From: Lacticaseibacillus suilingensis
Lineage (GTDB): Bacteria > Bacillota > Bacilli > Lactobacillales > Lactobacillaceae
Direction of reading: 5' to 3'
NCBI RefSeq assembly: GCF_016861845.1
Contig: NZ_BOLV01000019.1
Coordinates: forward strand, 1 to 47,163
DNA: 47,163 bases
Shown: one piece after another, positions 18,483 to 26,907 of the stretch
Position numbering within the stretch: position 1 is the first letter of the stretch
Layout: every line of letters starts with the position of its first letter
Notes under the pieces: model-generated
What the model was told of the DNA's origin: nothing
Seen by the model: only the letters and a program-made list of their open reading frames with translations
Database searches by the model: none
Position numbers and translations under genes: made by a program

Positions 18483-19781
18483 TTAATCGCCCAAGCCAAT
18501 GCGGTCGAAGATTTCATCGACGTGCTTCAGGTGGTAATGGTAGTCAAAGGCGTCGTCCAAGGCCGCCGCGCTGAGACGGTCAGTGACGGCTGGGTCGGCT
18601 TCCAGTAAGGTGCGGAAGTCGCGGTGTTCGTCCCAGGCCTGCGCGGTTTTTGGCTGCACGAGGTCATAGGCCTGTTCCCGGCTCATGCCGGTTTCAATGA
18701 GCTTGAGCATCACGCGCTGGCTGTAAATCAGGCCATGCGTTTTTTGCATGTTAGCTTTCATGGTGTCTGGGAAAACGTCCAGGTTAGCCAAGATGGTGGT
18801 GAAGCGGTGCAGGATGTAATCCAAAAGGCCGGTCGCATCCGGCAGCATCACGCGCTCTGCTGAGCTATGGGAGATGTCGCGTTCGTGCCACAGTGGTACG
18901 TCTTCCAAGGCCGGTGTGGCATAGCCGCGGATGATCCGGGCCAGGCCGGTGACGTTTTCGGAGCTGATTGGGTTACGCTTGTGCGGCATGGCAGAGCTAC
19001 CTTTTTGGCCGGCGTTGAAGTGTTCTTCTACTTCATGGACTTCGGTGCGCTGCAGGTGCCGAATTTCCAAGGCAAAGCGTTCCAAGGAGGTGGCAATTAG
19101 GCCCAAGGTTTGGATGTAATGCGCGTGCAAGTCACGCGGCAAGACCTGAGTGGAGATTTCCTGGGCGCGGATGCCCAGGTGTTCGCAAACGTAAGCTTCG
19201 ACCGCTGGTGGGGTGTTGGCAAAAGTGCCCACCGCGCCAGAAATCTTGCCGGCTTCCACATCCGCAGCGGCATCATCAAAGCGCTTAGCATTGCGCTTCA
19301 TTTCGGAGTACCAAGTCGCCAGCACGAGGCCAAATGTTGTGGGTTCGGCGTGAACGCCGTGAGTGCGGCCCATCATTACCGTGTGCTTGAATTCCTTGGC
19401 GCGCTGGCCGATCAGGTCAGTCAGTGCCTGGATGTCGGCGCGGAGAATTTCATCCGCCTGTTTCAACACCGCGCCTTGCGCCGTGTCCACCACATCGGTA
19501 CTGGTGAGGCCAAAATGGACCCATTTTTTCTCTGGGCCGAGGGACTCTGACACATTGCGGGTGAAAGCCACCACATCATGGCGGGTCACCGCTTCAATTT
19601 CGTGAATGCGATCCACATCAAACTTGGCATTGGCCCGCAAGGCTTTGACATCAGCGGCAGGAATTTCGCCTAGCTGGGCCCAGGCTTCGGCTGCCAGAAT
19701 CTCGACTTCCAGCCAATTGCGGTAACGGTTTTCTTCGGTCCACACTTGCGCCATTGCAGGCCGGCTATAACGGTCGATCAT
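18483..19781 (-). CDS. purB: Adenylosuccinate lyase
   Basis: The 432-residue PurB of the fumarase/aspartase superfamily cleaves SAICAR and adenylosuccinate, releasing fumarate in purine synthesis and in IMP-to-AMP conversion. The signature loop [10 protein letters not shown] is intact, as are the TSTDVVDTA segment and the [14 protein letters not shown] catalytic-His region. Length is typical. It starts one base after the purK-like gene stops and is the last gene of xpt-pbuX-purK-like-purB. Confidence 0.97.
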   Translation of the reverse strand: MIDRYSRPAMAQVWTEENRYRNWLEVEILAAEAWAQLGEIPAADVKALRANAKFDVDRIHEIEAVTRHDVVAFTRNVSESLGPEKKWVHFGLTSTDVVDTAQGAVLKQADEILRADIQALTDLIGQRAKEFKHTVMMGRTHGVHAEPTTFGLVLATWYSEMKRNAKRFDDAAADVEAGKISGAVGTFANTPPAVEAYVCEHLGIRAQEISTQVLPRDLHAHYIQTLGLIATSLERFALEIRHLQRTEVHEVEEHFNAGQKGSSAMPHKRNPISSENVTGLARIIRGYATPALEDVPLWHERDISHSSAERVMLPDATGLLDYILHRFTTILANLDVFPDTMKANMQKTHGLIYSQRVMLKLIETGMSREQAYDLVQPKTAQAWDEHRDFRTLLEADPAVTDRLSAAALDDAFDYHYHLKHVDEIFDRIGLGD

Positions 19782-19782
19782 G

Positions 19783-20907
19783 TTACTCCTCCTTATTCAG
19801 TGACAAGTGAAAATGGTCAGTCGCGTTCAAGGCGGCTACCGCTTCGGCAGCCGGATGGAAAATGGTCATGGCGCCCAGCTGCGGGCTACCCACCGGATAA
19901 AATTCAAAGTGCCAATCGGGTTTGATCTGCACCTGGGTCATCGCCGCCGCTTTTTGCGTCGTCGCCAGTGGTACCAGGAAACCAGGCCGCAGTAGCGACA
20001 CCACCGGCAGCGGCCAGCCGAGCAGCGCCCGCAGGTGCATTTCGACCGGACTGATGCCAGCCGTGGTCGCGAGCACCGCAGTGTTGACTTGCGGCGCCGG
20101 ATAAATCCGCTTCACGTAGAGACTTTGACTTTCGGTCATGAAAAATTCCACGCCAAACGCACCAGTGTAATCCAGATGTTCGGCAATCACCTTGGTCACG
20201 CGCACCAGCTCCTGTGTCACTTCCGGGCCGGCCATGGTAGGCACAAACGCCGCCTGCAAGCTGCGGCCATCGACCACGGTTTGCACCGGTGGCATCACTT
20301 GCACGGTGTCCCCGCTTTTGGCGGCGGCCACCGCAAACTCGACTGGATGCGCCAGCCAAGCTTCCAAGACATACGGCCGCTGCTGCAACAATTGCTGCGC
20401 ATTAGCCACATCTTCGGGACCATTCAACAGCAGCTGTTGATCAGCGCCCATGTCTTTTTGAATCGGCTTCAAAATCGCGGGGAAGCCGACGCTTTCGATG
20501 GCTTTGCTAATGTCATTGGGGCCGACCACCTGCGCGTAAGGCAGGATGTTGATATTCTGATCGTCCAAGAACACCATTTCCAAATAGCGGTCCTGGGTCA
20601 CCGTCAAAATATCCGTGCCTGATGGCAACTGCGTCTTCGTGGTCAGCTCCGCCAAGGCATCGCCATCGACGTTTTCATTCGCGTAGGTCACAATGGTGGA
20701 CACCGAAGCGAGCCTTGCCAAGGCATCAGCGTCATCCGCAGCGCCCACCAGCGGCATATCCGCTGCGGTCAGCGCAATATCATCTTCACTGGGGGCCAGC
20801 ACAATGGCGTGCATCCCCAGATTTTTTGCCGTTTGCGCGAGGGCGTAACCCAGCGGCCCCCCGCCAATGATGCCGACCCCGGCACCAGGTTCGATAAATG
20901 CAGTCAC
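19783..20907 (-). CDS. PurK-like ATP-grasp protein with altered active site
   Basis: The 374-residue protein has the three-domain layout of N5-carboxyaminoimidazole ribonucleotide synthetase (PurK): an N-terminal dinucleotide-type [13 protein letters not shown], a central ATP-grasp domain with [12 protein letters not shown], and a C-terminal barrel with [13 protein letters not shown]. Two PurK hallmarks are changed: the glycine loop (usually YDGKGQ) reads KDMGADQQ, and the metal/substrate loop (usually NEIAPRPHNSGH) reads [14 protein letters not shown]. No purE is adjacent. It may be a diverged ligase or a regulatory pseudoenzyme. It overlaps pbuX by four bases (ATGA) and is tightly coupled to purB. 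Confidence 0.8.
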   Translation of the reverse strand: MTAFIEPGAGVGIIGGGPLGYALAQTAKNLGMHAIVLAPSEDDIALTAADMPLVGAADDADALARLASVSTIVTYANENVDGDALAELTTKTQLPSGTDILTVTQDRYLEMVFLDDQNINILPYAQVVGPNDISKAIESVGFPAILKPIQKDMGADQQLLLNGPEDVANAQQLLQQRPYVLEAWLAHPVEFAVAAAKSGDTVQVMPPVQTVVDGRSLQAAFVPTMAGPEVTQELVRVTKVIAEHLDYTGAFGVEFFMTESQSLYVKRIYPAPQVNTAVLATTAGISPVEMHLRALLGWPLPVVSLLRPGFLVPLATTQKAAAMTQVQIKPDWHFEFYPVGSPQLGAMTIFHPAAEAVAALNATDHFHLSLNKEE

Positions 20908-22241
20908 GGCCTGCCTTCTTTCTGATCGGTTTCATTCAGTCCATCTTGCTCATCTAACTCTGGTTGCGGTTTTTTGGCGTTAAACAACAGGTTCAACCCC
21001 ACCGCCGAGATGCTAGCCAGCAAAATCCCTGACGAGAACAGCAGTTGGAGAGTCTTCGGTAGGAATTGGACAATGTCAGGTTGGACCGTCACGCCCAAGC
21101 CCAGCCCAATCGAAATTGCCGAGACCAGCAAGTTCTTATCATTATGGAAGTCCACTTGCTGCAGCATGCGAATACCTTGCACCGCCACCATGCCGAACAT
21201 CACCAGCATCGCCCCACCTAACACGGGGTTAGGAATGATGGTCGCCAGCGCACCGATTTTCGGCAGCAGCCCCAACAGCACCAAAAACAGCGCCGAGAAC
21301 ATCACTGGCTTACGGGTTTTGATACCGGACAACTGCACCAAGCCCACGTTCTGCGAAAAGGTGGTGTAGGGGAAGGTATTAAAAATTCCGCCTAACAGCA
21401 CCGCTAACCCTTCGGCGCGGTAACCTTTTTTCAGGTCCTGGCTTTCGATTTTGCGGCCAACGACATCCCCTAAGGCGAAGAACACCCCAGTGGACTCCAC
21501 CATCGAAACCAGCGAAATCAAAATCATTGTCAGGATCGAGCTCCATTCAAAGTGCGGCACCCCGAAGTAAAACGGCGTCGGCACATGGAACCAAGAAGCT
21601 TCAATCACAGGCTGGAAGGAAATCATCCCCATCAGCCCGGCCAAAACGGAGCCGCCGACCATACCAATCAAAATCGCGATTGACCGGATGAAGCCGCGAC
21701 CCCAGACGTTAAAGGCCAAAATCAAGAGGACTGTGAACGCGCCCACGGCCAAGTTAGCCATGCTCCCGTAATCCTTCGCGGCGGTGTTGCCCCCACCCAG
21801 GTTCTGGAATGCCACGGGAATCAGCGACAAGCCGATCACGGTGATCAGCGTGCCAGTCACCAGCGGCGGGAACAGCCGCCGCAGCTTGGCGAACAAGCCA
21901 CTGATCAAAAAGACAAACAACCCGGCGGCGATGATGGCCCCATACATGGTTTGAATATCGAATTTTTGGCCGATGGCAATCAATGGCGTCACAGCTTGCA
22001 CCGCACAGCCTAAAACGACCGGCAAGCCGATGCCGAAGAATTTATTGGCAAAGACCTGCAGCGCCGTGGCCAAACCGCACATGAAAATATCGATGGACAC
22101 CAGATAAGTCATCTGCTCGCTGGAAAAATGCAGGGCCGTCCCAATCAGAATCGGCACCAGCACTGACCCCGAATACATTGCCAGCAGGTGCTGCAAGCCT
22201 AGGACCGCCGCTTTCGGGGCGGAAACATCTTGCTGCTTCAT
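20904..22241 (-). CDS. pbuX: Xanthine/purine permease (NCS2 family)
   Basis: The 445-residue NCS2 nucleobase:cation symporter has about 14 hydrophobic segments. The family motif region is seen as GLQHLLAMYSGSVLVP near the N-terminus and VESTGVFFALGDVVGR in the middle, and a hydrophilic C-terminal tail. Pairing with xpt (one shared base) argues for xanthine import. AAGGAG precedes the ATG. Confidence 0.93.
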   Translation of the reverse strand: MKQQDVSAPKAAVLGLQHLLAMYSGSVLVPILIGTALHFSSEQMTYLVSIDIFMCGLATALQVFANKFFGIGLPVVLGCAVQAVTPLIAIGQKFDIQTMYGAIIAAGLFVFLISGLFAKLRRLFPPLVTGTLITVIGLSLIPVAFQNLGGGNTAAKDYGSMANLAVGAFTVLLILAFNVWGRGFIRSIAILIGMVGGSVLAGLMGMISFQPVIEASWFHVPTPFYFGVPHFEWSSILTMILISLVSMVESTGVFFALGDVVGRKIESQDLKKGYRAEGLAVLLGGIFNTFPYTTFSQNVGLVQLSGIKTRKPVMFSALFLVLLGLLPKIGALATIIPNPVLGGAMLVMFGMVAVQGIRMLQQVDFHNDKNLLVSAISIGLGLGVTVQPDIVQFLPKTLQLLFSSGILLASISAVGLNLLFNAKKPQPELDEQDGLNETDQKEGRP

Positions 22242-22831
22242 TAGGCCTGCTCCTTTTCGTCTGGGCTGAACACCACTTGGCCATTTTCAAAGGCGGCGAT
22301 GCTGGCCAAGGCTTCTGTATGGATATGCCGGTCATCCAGCAACTTGCGACCCTTTTGGAATCGCTTCTCAATCACCACCCCAACGCCTTCCAGCGTCGCG
22401 CCAGCTTGCTGGATAATGTCAAGCAGCCCTTCAACGGCCTGACCGTTGGCTAAGAAGTCATCAATCACCAGCACATGGTCGGCGGCGGTGAGGAACTTTT
22501 CCGCAATCGCGATGGTGTTGGCGGTTTTCTTAGTGAAGGAATAAACTTCGGCGGTGTACAGATGGTCTTTAAGCGTCAAACTCTTGTGCTTGCGCGCAAA
22601 CACCACTGGCTTGTGAAACGCCATCCCCGTCGCCAGCGCTGGCGCAATGCCAGAGCTTTCGACGGTCAAAATCTTCGTGATGGGCACTCCTTGAAACCGA
22701 CGATAAAATTCTTCGCCCAACGCTGTCATCAAATCCGGATCCACTTGATGATTCAAGAAGCTGTCCACCTTCAGCACATCAGCTCCTAACACTTGACCAT
22801 CCTGTCTGATTCGGTCTTCAAGAAGTTTCAC
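22241..22831 (-). CDS. xpt: Xanthine phosphoribosyltransferase
   Basis: The 196-residue cytoplasmic enzyme converts xanthine and PRPP to XMP for the GMP branch. KLLEDRIRQDGQVLGADVLK is the family N-terminus, TVESSGIAPA and VLVIDDFLANGQA (PRPP-binding loop) are conserved. The start is a GTG with GGGGAG five bases upstream; the open frame runs further without a site. First gene of the salvage operon. Confidence 0.96.
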   Translation of the reverse strand: MKLLEDRIRQDGQVLGADVLKVDSFLNHQVDPDLMTALGEEFYRRFQGVPITKILTVESSGIAPALATGMAFHKPVVFARKHKSLTLKDHLYTAEVYSFTKKTANTIAIAEKFLTAADHVLVIDDFLANGQAVEGLLDIIQQAGATLEGVGVVIEKRFQKGRKLLDDRHIHTEALASIAAFENGQVVFSPDEKEQA

Positions 22832-22869
22832 GTTTACTCCCCATCCTTTTCTGCAATTTAGTTTCACAA

Positions 22870-22898
22870 AGTTTACCATAAAATCCCGGCAGTCACAA
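22870..22898 (-). promoter_or_regulatory. Promoter of the xpt-pbuX operon
   Basis: TTGTGA and TAAACT with exact 17-base spacing, and TGG directly before the -10. It is about 40 bases upstream of the GTG start. Confidence 0.5.
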
Positions 22899-22925
22899 TT
22901 TGAATTCCGGGGATTATGTGGATTT

Positions 22926-22938
22926 TCCGTTCGGGAAT
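22926..22938 (-). promoter_or_regulatory. Candidate PurR box
   Basis: ATTCCCGAACGGA carries the CCGAAC core of the Gram-positive PurBox, with mismatches in the flanks. Its centre lies about 70 bases upstream of the predicted start of transcription, similar to the activating PurBox position known in Lactococcus. No second box is seen. Confidence 0.35.
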
Positions 22939-23011
22939 GAGCAAGCGTTGAAGGCGCGTTTAGCGCATGGTGAAAGGCTTATCCTCGGCCGCGTCAGGCC
23001 AAAATTGGGTA

Positions 23012-23038
23012 AAAATAAAAACCCGATTATTCGGGTTT
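23012..23038 (-). terminator. Terminator of the GH73 gene
   Basis: AACCCGA and TCGGGTT pair around a short loop and are followed on the minus strand by TTTTATTTTT, 46 bases past the stop. Confidence 0.8.
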
Positions 23039-23084
23039 GCTCAAGTGAAACGTTATTTTCGGTCAAAAATGTGCGGATTATTCG

Positions 23085-23678
23085 TTATTGGTCATATTGA
23101 GTCAAATTATACGTCTCAATAATCTGAATCAGTTTGTCGGCGTAAGTGGGATCCGTGGCATAGCCTGCGGTTTGGAGCGCCTTGGCCGCGGTTTGGTAAT
23201 CAGTCGCTTGGCGCACCGGATCATACAAATGGGCATTCCATTTGGTACCGTACACCAGGAGCAAGGCATGGTCTTTAATGGAGGCCTCGTCATTGGCATA
23301 AACCCGAAACCGAGCTTTCACCGTAATCCACTTACCATTCACATATTCTTTCGTGGCTAACTCGCGGCTGGTGTTGGGATCGGTGCCTTTGACCCCAAAC
23401 AGATTATGGTAGTCACTGGCCAGCGTCGACTGGCCCCAATTAGATTCCAGAATGGCCTGGGCTAAGGTGATGCTGGCCATGACGGAATACTGCTGCTGCA
23501 TCTCCTGCGCGTAAGGTGCGATGCGTTTAATGAAGACGCGGTGTTCATCAACTGCCGGCTTGGTCGGGGTTTCGGTCAAGGTCAAGCGGTGACAGGCCAC
23601 CACGCCAACCGCCACAAAAAACACCGCCAATATTCCTGTGATCATTGCTGGCAAATGCTTCTTGCGGCGTTTTGGCAT
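23085..23678 (-). CDS. GH73 glucosaminidase/muramidase, membrane-anchored
   Basis: The 197-residue peptidoglycan hydrolase has a basic N-terminus, one transmembrane helix (about 10-32) and a FlgJ/LytG-type GH73 domain. TLAQAILESNWGQSTLA holds the catalytic Glu, followed by YHNLFGVKG and the FRVYANDEASIKDH segment with a late YATDPTYADKL. It lacks cell-wall-binding repeats, so it probably trims glycan strands close to the membrane. The start is the ATG with GGAGG six bases upstream; a longer frame would overlap the previous gene. It follows the unknown gene by one base, implying coupled translation. Confidence 0.9.
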   Translation of the reverse strand: MPKRRKKHLPAMITGILAVFFVAVGVVACHRLTLTETPTKPAVDEHRVFIKRIAPYAQEMQQQYSVMASITLAQAILESNWGQSTLASDYHNLFGVKGTDPNTSRELATKEYVNGKWITVKARFRVYANDEASIKDHALLLVYGTKWNAHLYDPVRQATDYQTAAKALQTAGYATDPTYADKLIQIIETYNLTQYDQ

Positions 23679-23679
23679 A

Positions 23680-24171
23680 CTAGTCCTCCGTTTGCGGCGC
23701 TGGTAGCTGCTTTTGGGCAAATTCCAGCAGCGTCAGTTGCTTGGTTTGTAGTTGTTTGAGTTCAGGATTGGGCACCACAAAGTCCAGAATATCGGCGAGA
23801 CCATGACTGCCATAATCGAGGCGAATTTGTAAGTGCGCCTCGGTTTGCCCGCTGGCCAAAGTGGTTTTCTTGAGCTCAGTTTCGACTTCGGGCGCTTGCA
23901 ACCACGCCGTCGCGATGGTCGCCTTGGCCGCCTGAAAGCGCCATGCCGGCCGGCCACCGTCTTCGCTCAAGGTCATCTTTTGAGCCAGCATCCATTCATA
24001 ATCGGTGAATAAATAACGTAATTTTTCCCGCTGGTGCGTCGTCAACGCGGCATCGCCGGCGTAAACTTGCGCCACCGGAATCCGCAATTGCTCAGCCAAA
24101 TAAGCCTGGCCATGGTCGGCGCGCCCTTGCAGGGTCAAAGCCGCTAGTTCTAGCAGTGTTTGATCATCCAT
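23680..24171 (-). CDS. Unrecognised 163-residue cytoplasmic protein
   Basis: I do not recognise this protein. It has no signal peptide or membrane segment. It begins with a helical, HTH-like stretch (LLELAALTLQGRADHGQAYL, about 6-25) and has two Trp/Arg-rich strands and a Leu/Gln-rich C-terminal helix. AGGTGAT precedes the ATG at a good distance. Its stop is one base before the GH73 start, so both are probably made together, hinting at a cell-wall link, but nothing in the sequence proves that. Confidence 0.7.
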   Translation of the reverse strand: MDDQTLLELAALTLQGRADHGQAYLAEQLRIPVAQVYAGDAALTTHQREKLRYLFTDYEWMLAQKMTLSEDGGRPAWRFQAAKATIATAWLQAPEVETELKKTTLASGQTEAHLQIRLDYGSHGLADILDFVVPNPELKQLQTKQLTLLEFAQKQLPAPQTED

Positions 24172-24249
24172 AAAATCACCTCATGCCTATTGTAGCAGAC
24201 TCAAGTGGCGCCGGCGTGAGGAAGTGACCGGTGTCGCTAGGCGACCCGC

Positions 24250-24392
24250 TATGAGCGCTCGCCTCCGCCGCCTTTCCTAGTTGCGCTGCGTACGTGAGTA
24301 GCTACGCGCCACGCCTCGCCAGCAAAGGACGCTGGCAATGCGTGGTGCTAGGCTACTCATCCGGCCAAAAGCGGCCTTGCTCCGCTGCCTTC
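24250..24392. repeat. Structured intergenic repeat, family 1 copy C
   Basis: Core 24296-24358: GAGTAGC with GCTACTC, GCGCCACGC with GCGTGGTGC and CAGC with GCTG, separated by internal loops TAC/TAG and CTCGC/GCAAT and closed by a 7-base loop. Stem lengths and loops match copy A at 6106-6170, with compensatory changes in every stem. AGTTGCGCTGCG lies upstream and CTCCGCTGCCT downstream, also as in copy A. It occupies most of the 287-base gap before the YkyA-like gene. Confidence 0.75.
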
Positions 24393-24458
24393 TCTGTCAA
24401 TGACTAGCATTCTGGGGCTTAATCGGCTAGGATATAGGAAGATAAGGGGGCGCATGCG

Positions 24459-25088
24459 ATGAAAAAAATTGGCTTGGTCATTGCCAGCCTGCTACTGCTG
24501 GCAGGGTGCTCAACGGCGGTATTTGACCAAAAAACACAATTGAACGATGCGGCCCAAACCATTTTGACGCAGGTCAGCAAAAAAACGACCTTGATGAACG
24601 AACTGGATGCCGATGCCGGCGCCTTTCCTTCCACCTTTGAAGCCGCCTATAACAAAGATCCCAATCAGGACTTCAGCAGCGAAGGCCCAGTGGCGGCGCT
24701 CATCAGCAAGCGCGAGGCGACCTACAAGAAGCTCGAAACCAGTCAAAACAAAATCGAGCAGGCCAACACCACGCTCACCAAGATCAACGCGCAAGGTAGC
24801 AAGCTCCCGCAGCAGCGGCTGTCGGATGCATTGAACAGCTTAAAGCTCGCCCATCTGGATCATAAAACCTTCGTCACTTACTACGACGAGCTGACCACTG
24901 CTGAAACCACCTTCTTCAAAACCGTCAGCAATGACCCCAGTGATCACAAGGCCGTTGAAGCGGCGTTGACCCGACTGATGCAATACACCAGTTCCCTGAG
25001 CCAGCAAGCCGAAATCGTCTCGGCCAACCTCGAAACGGTCACCACCGAAACGAAATCCTTACAAAAAGCCATCGCCAAACTCGATTGA
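24459..25088 (+). CDS. YkyA-family cell-wall-associated lipoprotein
   Basis: The 209-residue lipoprotein has a signal peptide with lipobox LLAGC at about residue 16. The mature part is almost entirely helical and Gln/Lys/Thr-rich, predicted to form a coiled coil (about 60-110 and 140-205), as in the YkyA putative cell-wall-binding lipoproteins of Bacillus. No enzymatic motif is present. AAGGGGG precedes the ATG at 24459. A monocistronic gene ending in a terminator shared with the convergent gene. Confidence 0.82.
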   Translation: MKKIGLVIASLLLLAGCSTAVFDQKTQLNDAAQTILTQVSKKTTLMNELDADAGAFPSTFEAAYNKDPNQDFSSEGPVAALISKREATYKKLETSQNKIEQANTTLTKINAQGSKLPQQRLSDALNSLKLAHLDHKTFVTYYDELTTAETTFFKTVSNDPSDHKAVEAALTRLMQYTSSLSQQAEIVSANLETVTTETKSLQKAIAKLD

Positions 25089-25096
25089 TGGTCCAA

Positions 25097-25134
25097 CAAA
25101 GCCCCTGAATCCTAGCGATTCAGGGGCTTGTTTT
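25097..25134. terminator. Terminator of the YkyA-like gene
   Basis: AAGCCCCTGAATC pairs perfectly with GATTCAGGGGCTT around CTAGC and is followed by GTTTT on the plus strand. It also lies just beyond the stop of the convergent ECF gene and could serve both. Confidence 0.88.
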
Positions 25135-25738
25135 ATCTTCTGCGGGCTTGTACAGCCAGGAGGACCCGGCCCAGAATTGGCGTGACGATGCCGGCCATCG
25201 CCGCTTCCGCAATGGCATTGATGCCAAACGCCGCCATCAGCAGCAAGCCCAAGTTGGCAGAGTCAGCGCCGGCCACGACCTGCGTCGCTCGGCTGGCGAA
25301 AAAGATCCAGGTGAACACAATCACGAGGCCGGTATTCGTAAGGGCTCCAAGAATCCCAGCAGCGACCAGTTTGACCGTGGCGCCCAACCCAGTTTTGACC
25401 TTTGGCGCAATCAGATTAAACACCGCTGCCGCGACAATCCCCACCATCACCCGTGGCACAATCGCGATAACTGGATTTTGAAACAGCAACAACGTCATCG
25501 GGTCGGTGGCTGACGTGTAAGCTTTGATCAAGCTAATCACACCCCACAAGAGCCCTAGCCCGGCGCCGCCCGGGATGCCGAGCAGCACCCCGCCTAAAAT
25601 AACCGTCAAATGAATGGTCGAAATCGCCGGCCACGCAGGAAAAATGCGAATGTAACCCACCATGGGAATGTACGCCTGCAAAATAATGAGGGCACCGAAA
25701 ATCCCCATCAAACTGATGGTGCGACTAGAGTGTTTCAC
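25133..25738 (-). CDS. ECF transporter S component (pantothenate-type PanT-like)
   Basis: The 201-residue membrane protein has six hydrophobic segments and belongs to the DUF3816 group of ECF substrate-binding (S) components. The early YIRIFPAWPAISTIHLTV and GGVLLGIPGGAGLGLLWG segments resemble PanT-type pantothenate carriers, but RibU/FolT relatives share this pattern, so the vitamin is uncertain. It needs the shared EcfA-EcfA'-EcfT module, which is not in this window. The start is a GTG with AAGGAGG upstream; the open frame extends 28 codons further without a site. A TACAAT -10 at 25781-25786 may drive it. Confidence 0.8.
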   Translation of the reverse strand: MKHSSRTISLMGIFGALIILQAYIPMVGYIRIFPAWPAISTIHLTVILGGVLLGIPGGAGLGLLWGVISLIKAYTSATDPMTLLLFQNPVIAIVPRVMVGIVAAAVFNLIAPKVKTGLGATVKLVAAGILGALTNTGLVIVFTWIFFASRATQVVAGADSANLGLLLMAAFGINAIAEAAMAGIVTPILGRVLLAVQARRR

Positions 25739-25800
25739 GTTGCTGCCTCCTTGGCCACCACTGGCCATGATTTTGTTGCTATTGTACAGATTTTTGCGGC

Positions 25801-25830
25801 AAAAAAAAGCCTGATGAACCATCAGGCTGA
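25801..25830 (-). terminator. Terminator of the AP2-domain gene
   Basis: AGCCTGATGG and its partner CATCAGGCT form a stem followed by eight T residues on the minus strand, just after the AP2 gene's stop. Confidence 0.88.
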
Positions 25831-25833
25831 GGC

Positions 25834-26352
25834 CTACGCTTCCAACAACTCCATCAAAGACATTGCTTCAGGCGTTTGCACCCGTTTCAGTAGCGGCATT
25901 AAGTATTGCCGCTCCGCGTGCTGGCGCGCCGTAACCGCCTCACCGAAAGAGCAATACGTCCGGTTCAGCACCAGCTGGCCCTTGAAGAACAACCGCGCAT
26001 TCCATTTGCCAGACTGCTGATCAAAGCTGACGCCAGTGACGCCGCTTTGATTGGTCGAGCGCACGGTTAACGTCGCATTCAAATTGACGCCTTCCGTGGC
26101 GGCAAATTGATTCTTTTGGCCAATTTTGGCTGCGGTTTTCGGATTTTTGCGAATTGCTTCGCGCATCACTTCGCGCCGGTAGCAGCCGCAACTGGTCGTG
26201 GCCCCTTTACGCAACCGGTAACCATCAACCACGGTCCGCTGCCCACAATCACATTGGCAAAGCCAAGTGGCATTGCCGTTTTTGGCGGCGCCTTCATAGC
26301 GCATCACCGTTAAGCGGCCAAATTTTTGGCCAGTAATATCCTTGCGTTTCAT
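25834..26352 (-). CDS. Solitary AP2-domain protein (phage/mobile type)
   Basis: The 172-residue protein has an N-terminal module seen in phage HNH/AP2 proteins, starting DITGQKFGRLTVMRYE with a cysteine cluster CQCDCG and SCGC, and a C-terminal AP2/ERF DNA-binding domain (about 105-165: SGVTGVSFDQQSGKWNARL, then SFGEAVTARQHAE). There is no HNH nuclease motif. GGGAG lies eight bases before the ATG. Such genes are usually carried by phages or homing elements, yet no other mobile gene is nearby, so it may be a domesticated remnant. Confidence 0.8.
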   Translation of the reverse strand: MKRKDITGQKFGRLTVMRYEGAAKNGNATWLCQCDCGQRTVVDGYRLRKGATTSCGCYRREVMREAIRKNPKTAAKIGQKNQFAATEGVNLNATLTVRSTNQSGVTGVSFDQQSGKWNARLFFKGQLVLNRTYCSFGEAVTARQHAERQYLMPLLKRVQTPEAMSLMELLEA

Positions 26353-26511
26353 CGTAAACACTCCCAAAAAATGATGACGTTCCCCCAGTGAACGATTGTC
26401 ACCCTTTTCCCAGCGCAAAGCAAGACTATTCGCCAAACATTTCCCCTGATGTATAAAAACCGAAGCTGGGAAATGGTGGTATGAAACTAGGTCTAAAATA
26501 ACACATAGCAT

Positions 26512-26677
26512 TTAATAAATGCAAATAATTTTCATTGTATTTTATATCACAATTGAAAAGTTCAAGATTGGCAATGGTTTTCATTAGATTGTAGACAATT
26601 AAGAACAAGTAAAAAAACATTTCATCAGCTCAACCCCGGCTCAAACCTGTGATCAAAAAACACGGCCTCTTTTGCAC
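26512..26677. other. AT-rich non-coding stretch upstream of the AP2 gene
   Basis: This segment is clearly richer in A and T than the surrounding sequence and has no supported gene. It separates the AP2 gene from tRNA-Leu. A TATAAAAT at about 26540 on the minus strand could belong to a promoter, but no matching -35 at 17 bases is seen. Confidence 0.5.
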
Positions 26678-26679
26678 AA

Positions 26680-26723
26680 AAAAAGTCCCACGTCGATCTA
26701 TCGAGAGACCGGATCGTGAGACT
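26680..26723 (-). terminator. tRNA-Leu terminator
   Basis: AGTCTCACG pairs with CGTGGGACT around a long loop and is followed by seven T residues on the minus strand. Confidence 0.75.
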
Positions 26724-26747
26724 AATTTCAAACCTGTTATTCAGCGC

Positions 26748-26833
26748 TGCGGGTGAAAAGACTCGAACTTTCATGATCAATAATGATCACAAGATCCTTA
26801 ATCTTGCGCGTCTACCAATTCCGCCACACCCGC
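26748..26833 (-). tRNA. tRNA-Leu (AAG)
   Basis: A cloverleaf of 86 bases with acceptor GCGGGTG/CACCCGC and discriminator A, D-loop with GGTAGACGC, long variable arm (class II), anticodon stem CAAGA/TCTTG and loop TTAAGGA, giving anticodon AAG. The T-loop is TTCGAGT. No CCA is encoded. Confidence 0.95.
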
Positions 26834-26858
26834 ATGGTATGCCAGAAGCACAAGAAAT

Positions 26859-26887
26859 AGTATATGGGAGCACACCGGCAATGTCAA
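26859..26887 (-). promoter_or_regulatory. tRNA-Leu promoter
   Basis: TTGACA and TATACT with exact 17-base spacing, about 26 bases before the mature tRNA. Confidence 0.85.
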
Positions 26888-26907
26888 CGGCTTTCCGCCT
26901 TTTTTGC

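Noticed and set aside
26426-26620. 64-codon minus-strand reading frame in the AT-rich stretch
   Set aside because: No ribosome site, biased composition only, and overlaps the upstream region of the AP2 gene.
26700-26850. Possible attachment site at tRNA-Leu
   Set aside because: I searched by eye for a duplicate of the tRNA 3' end in the flanking AT-rich region and found none.
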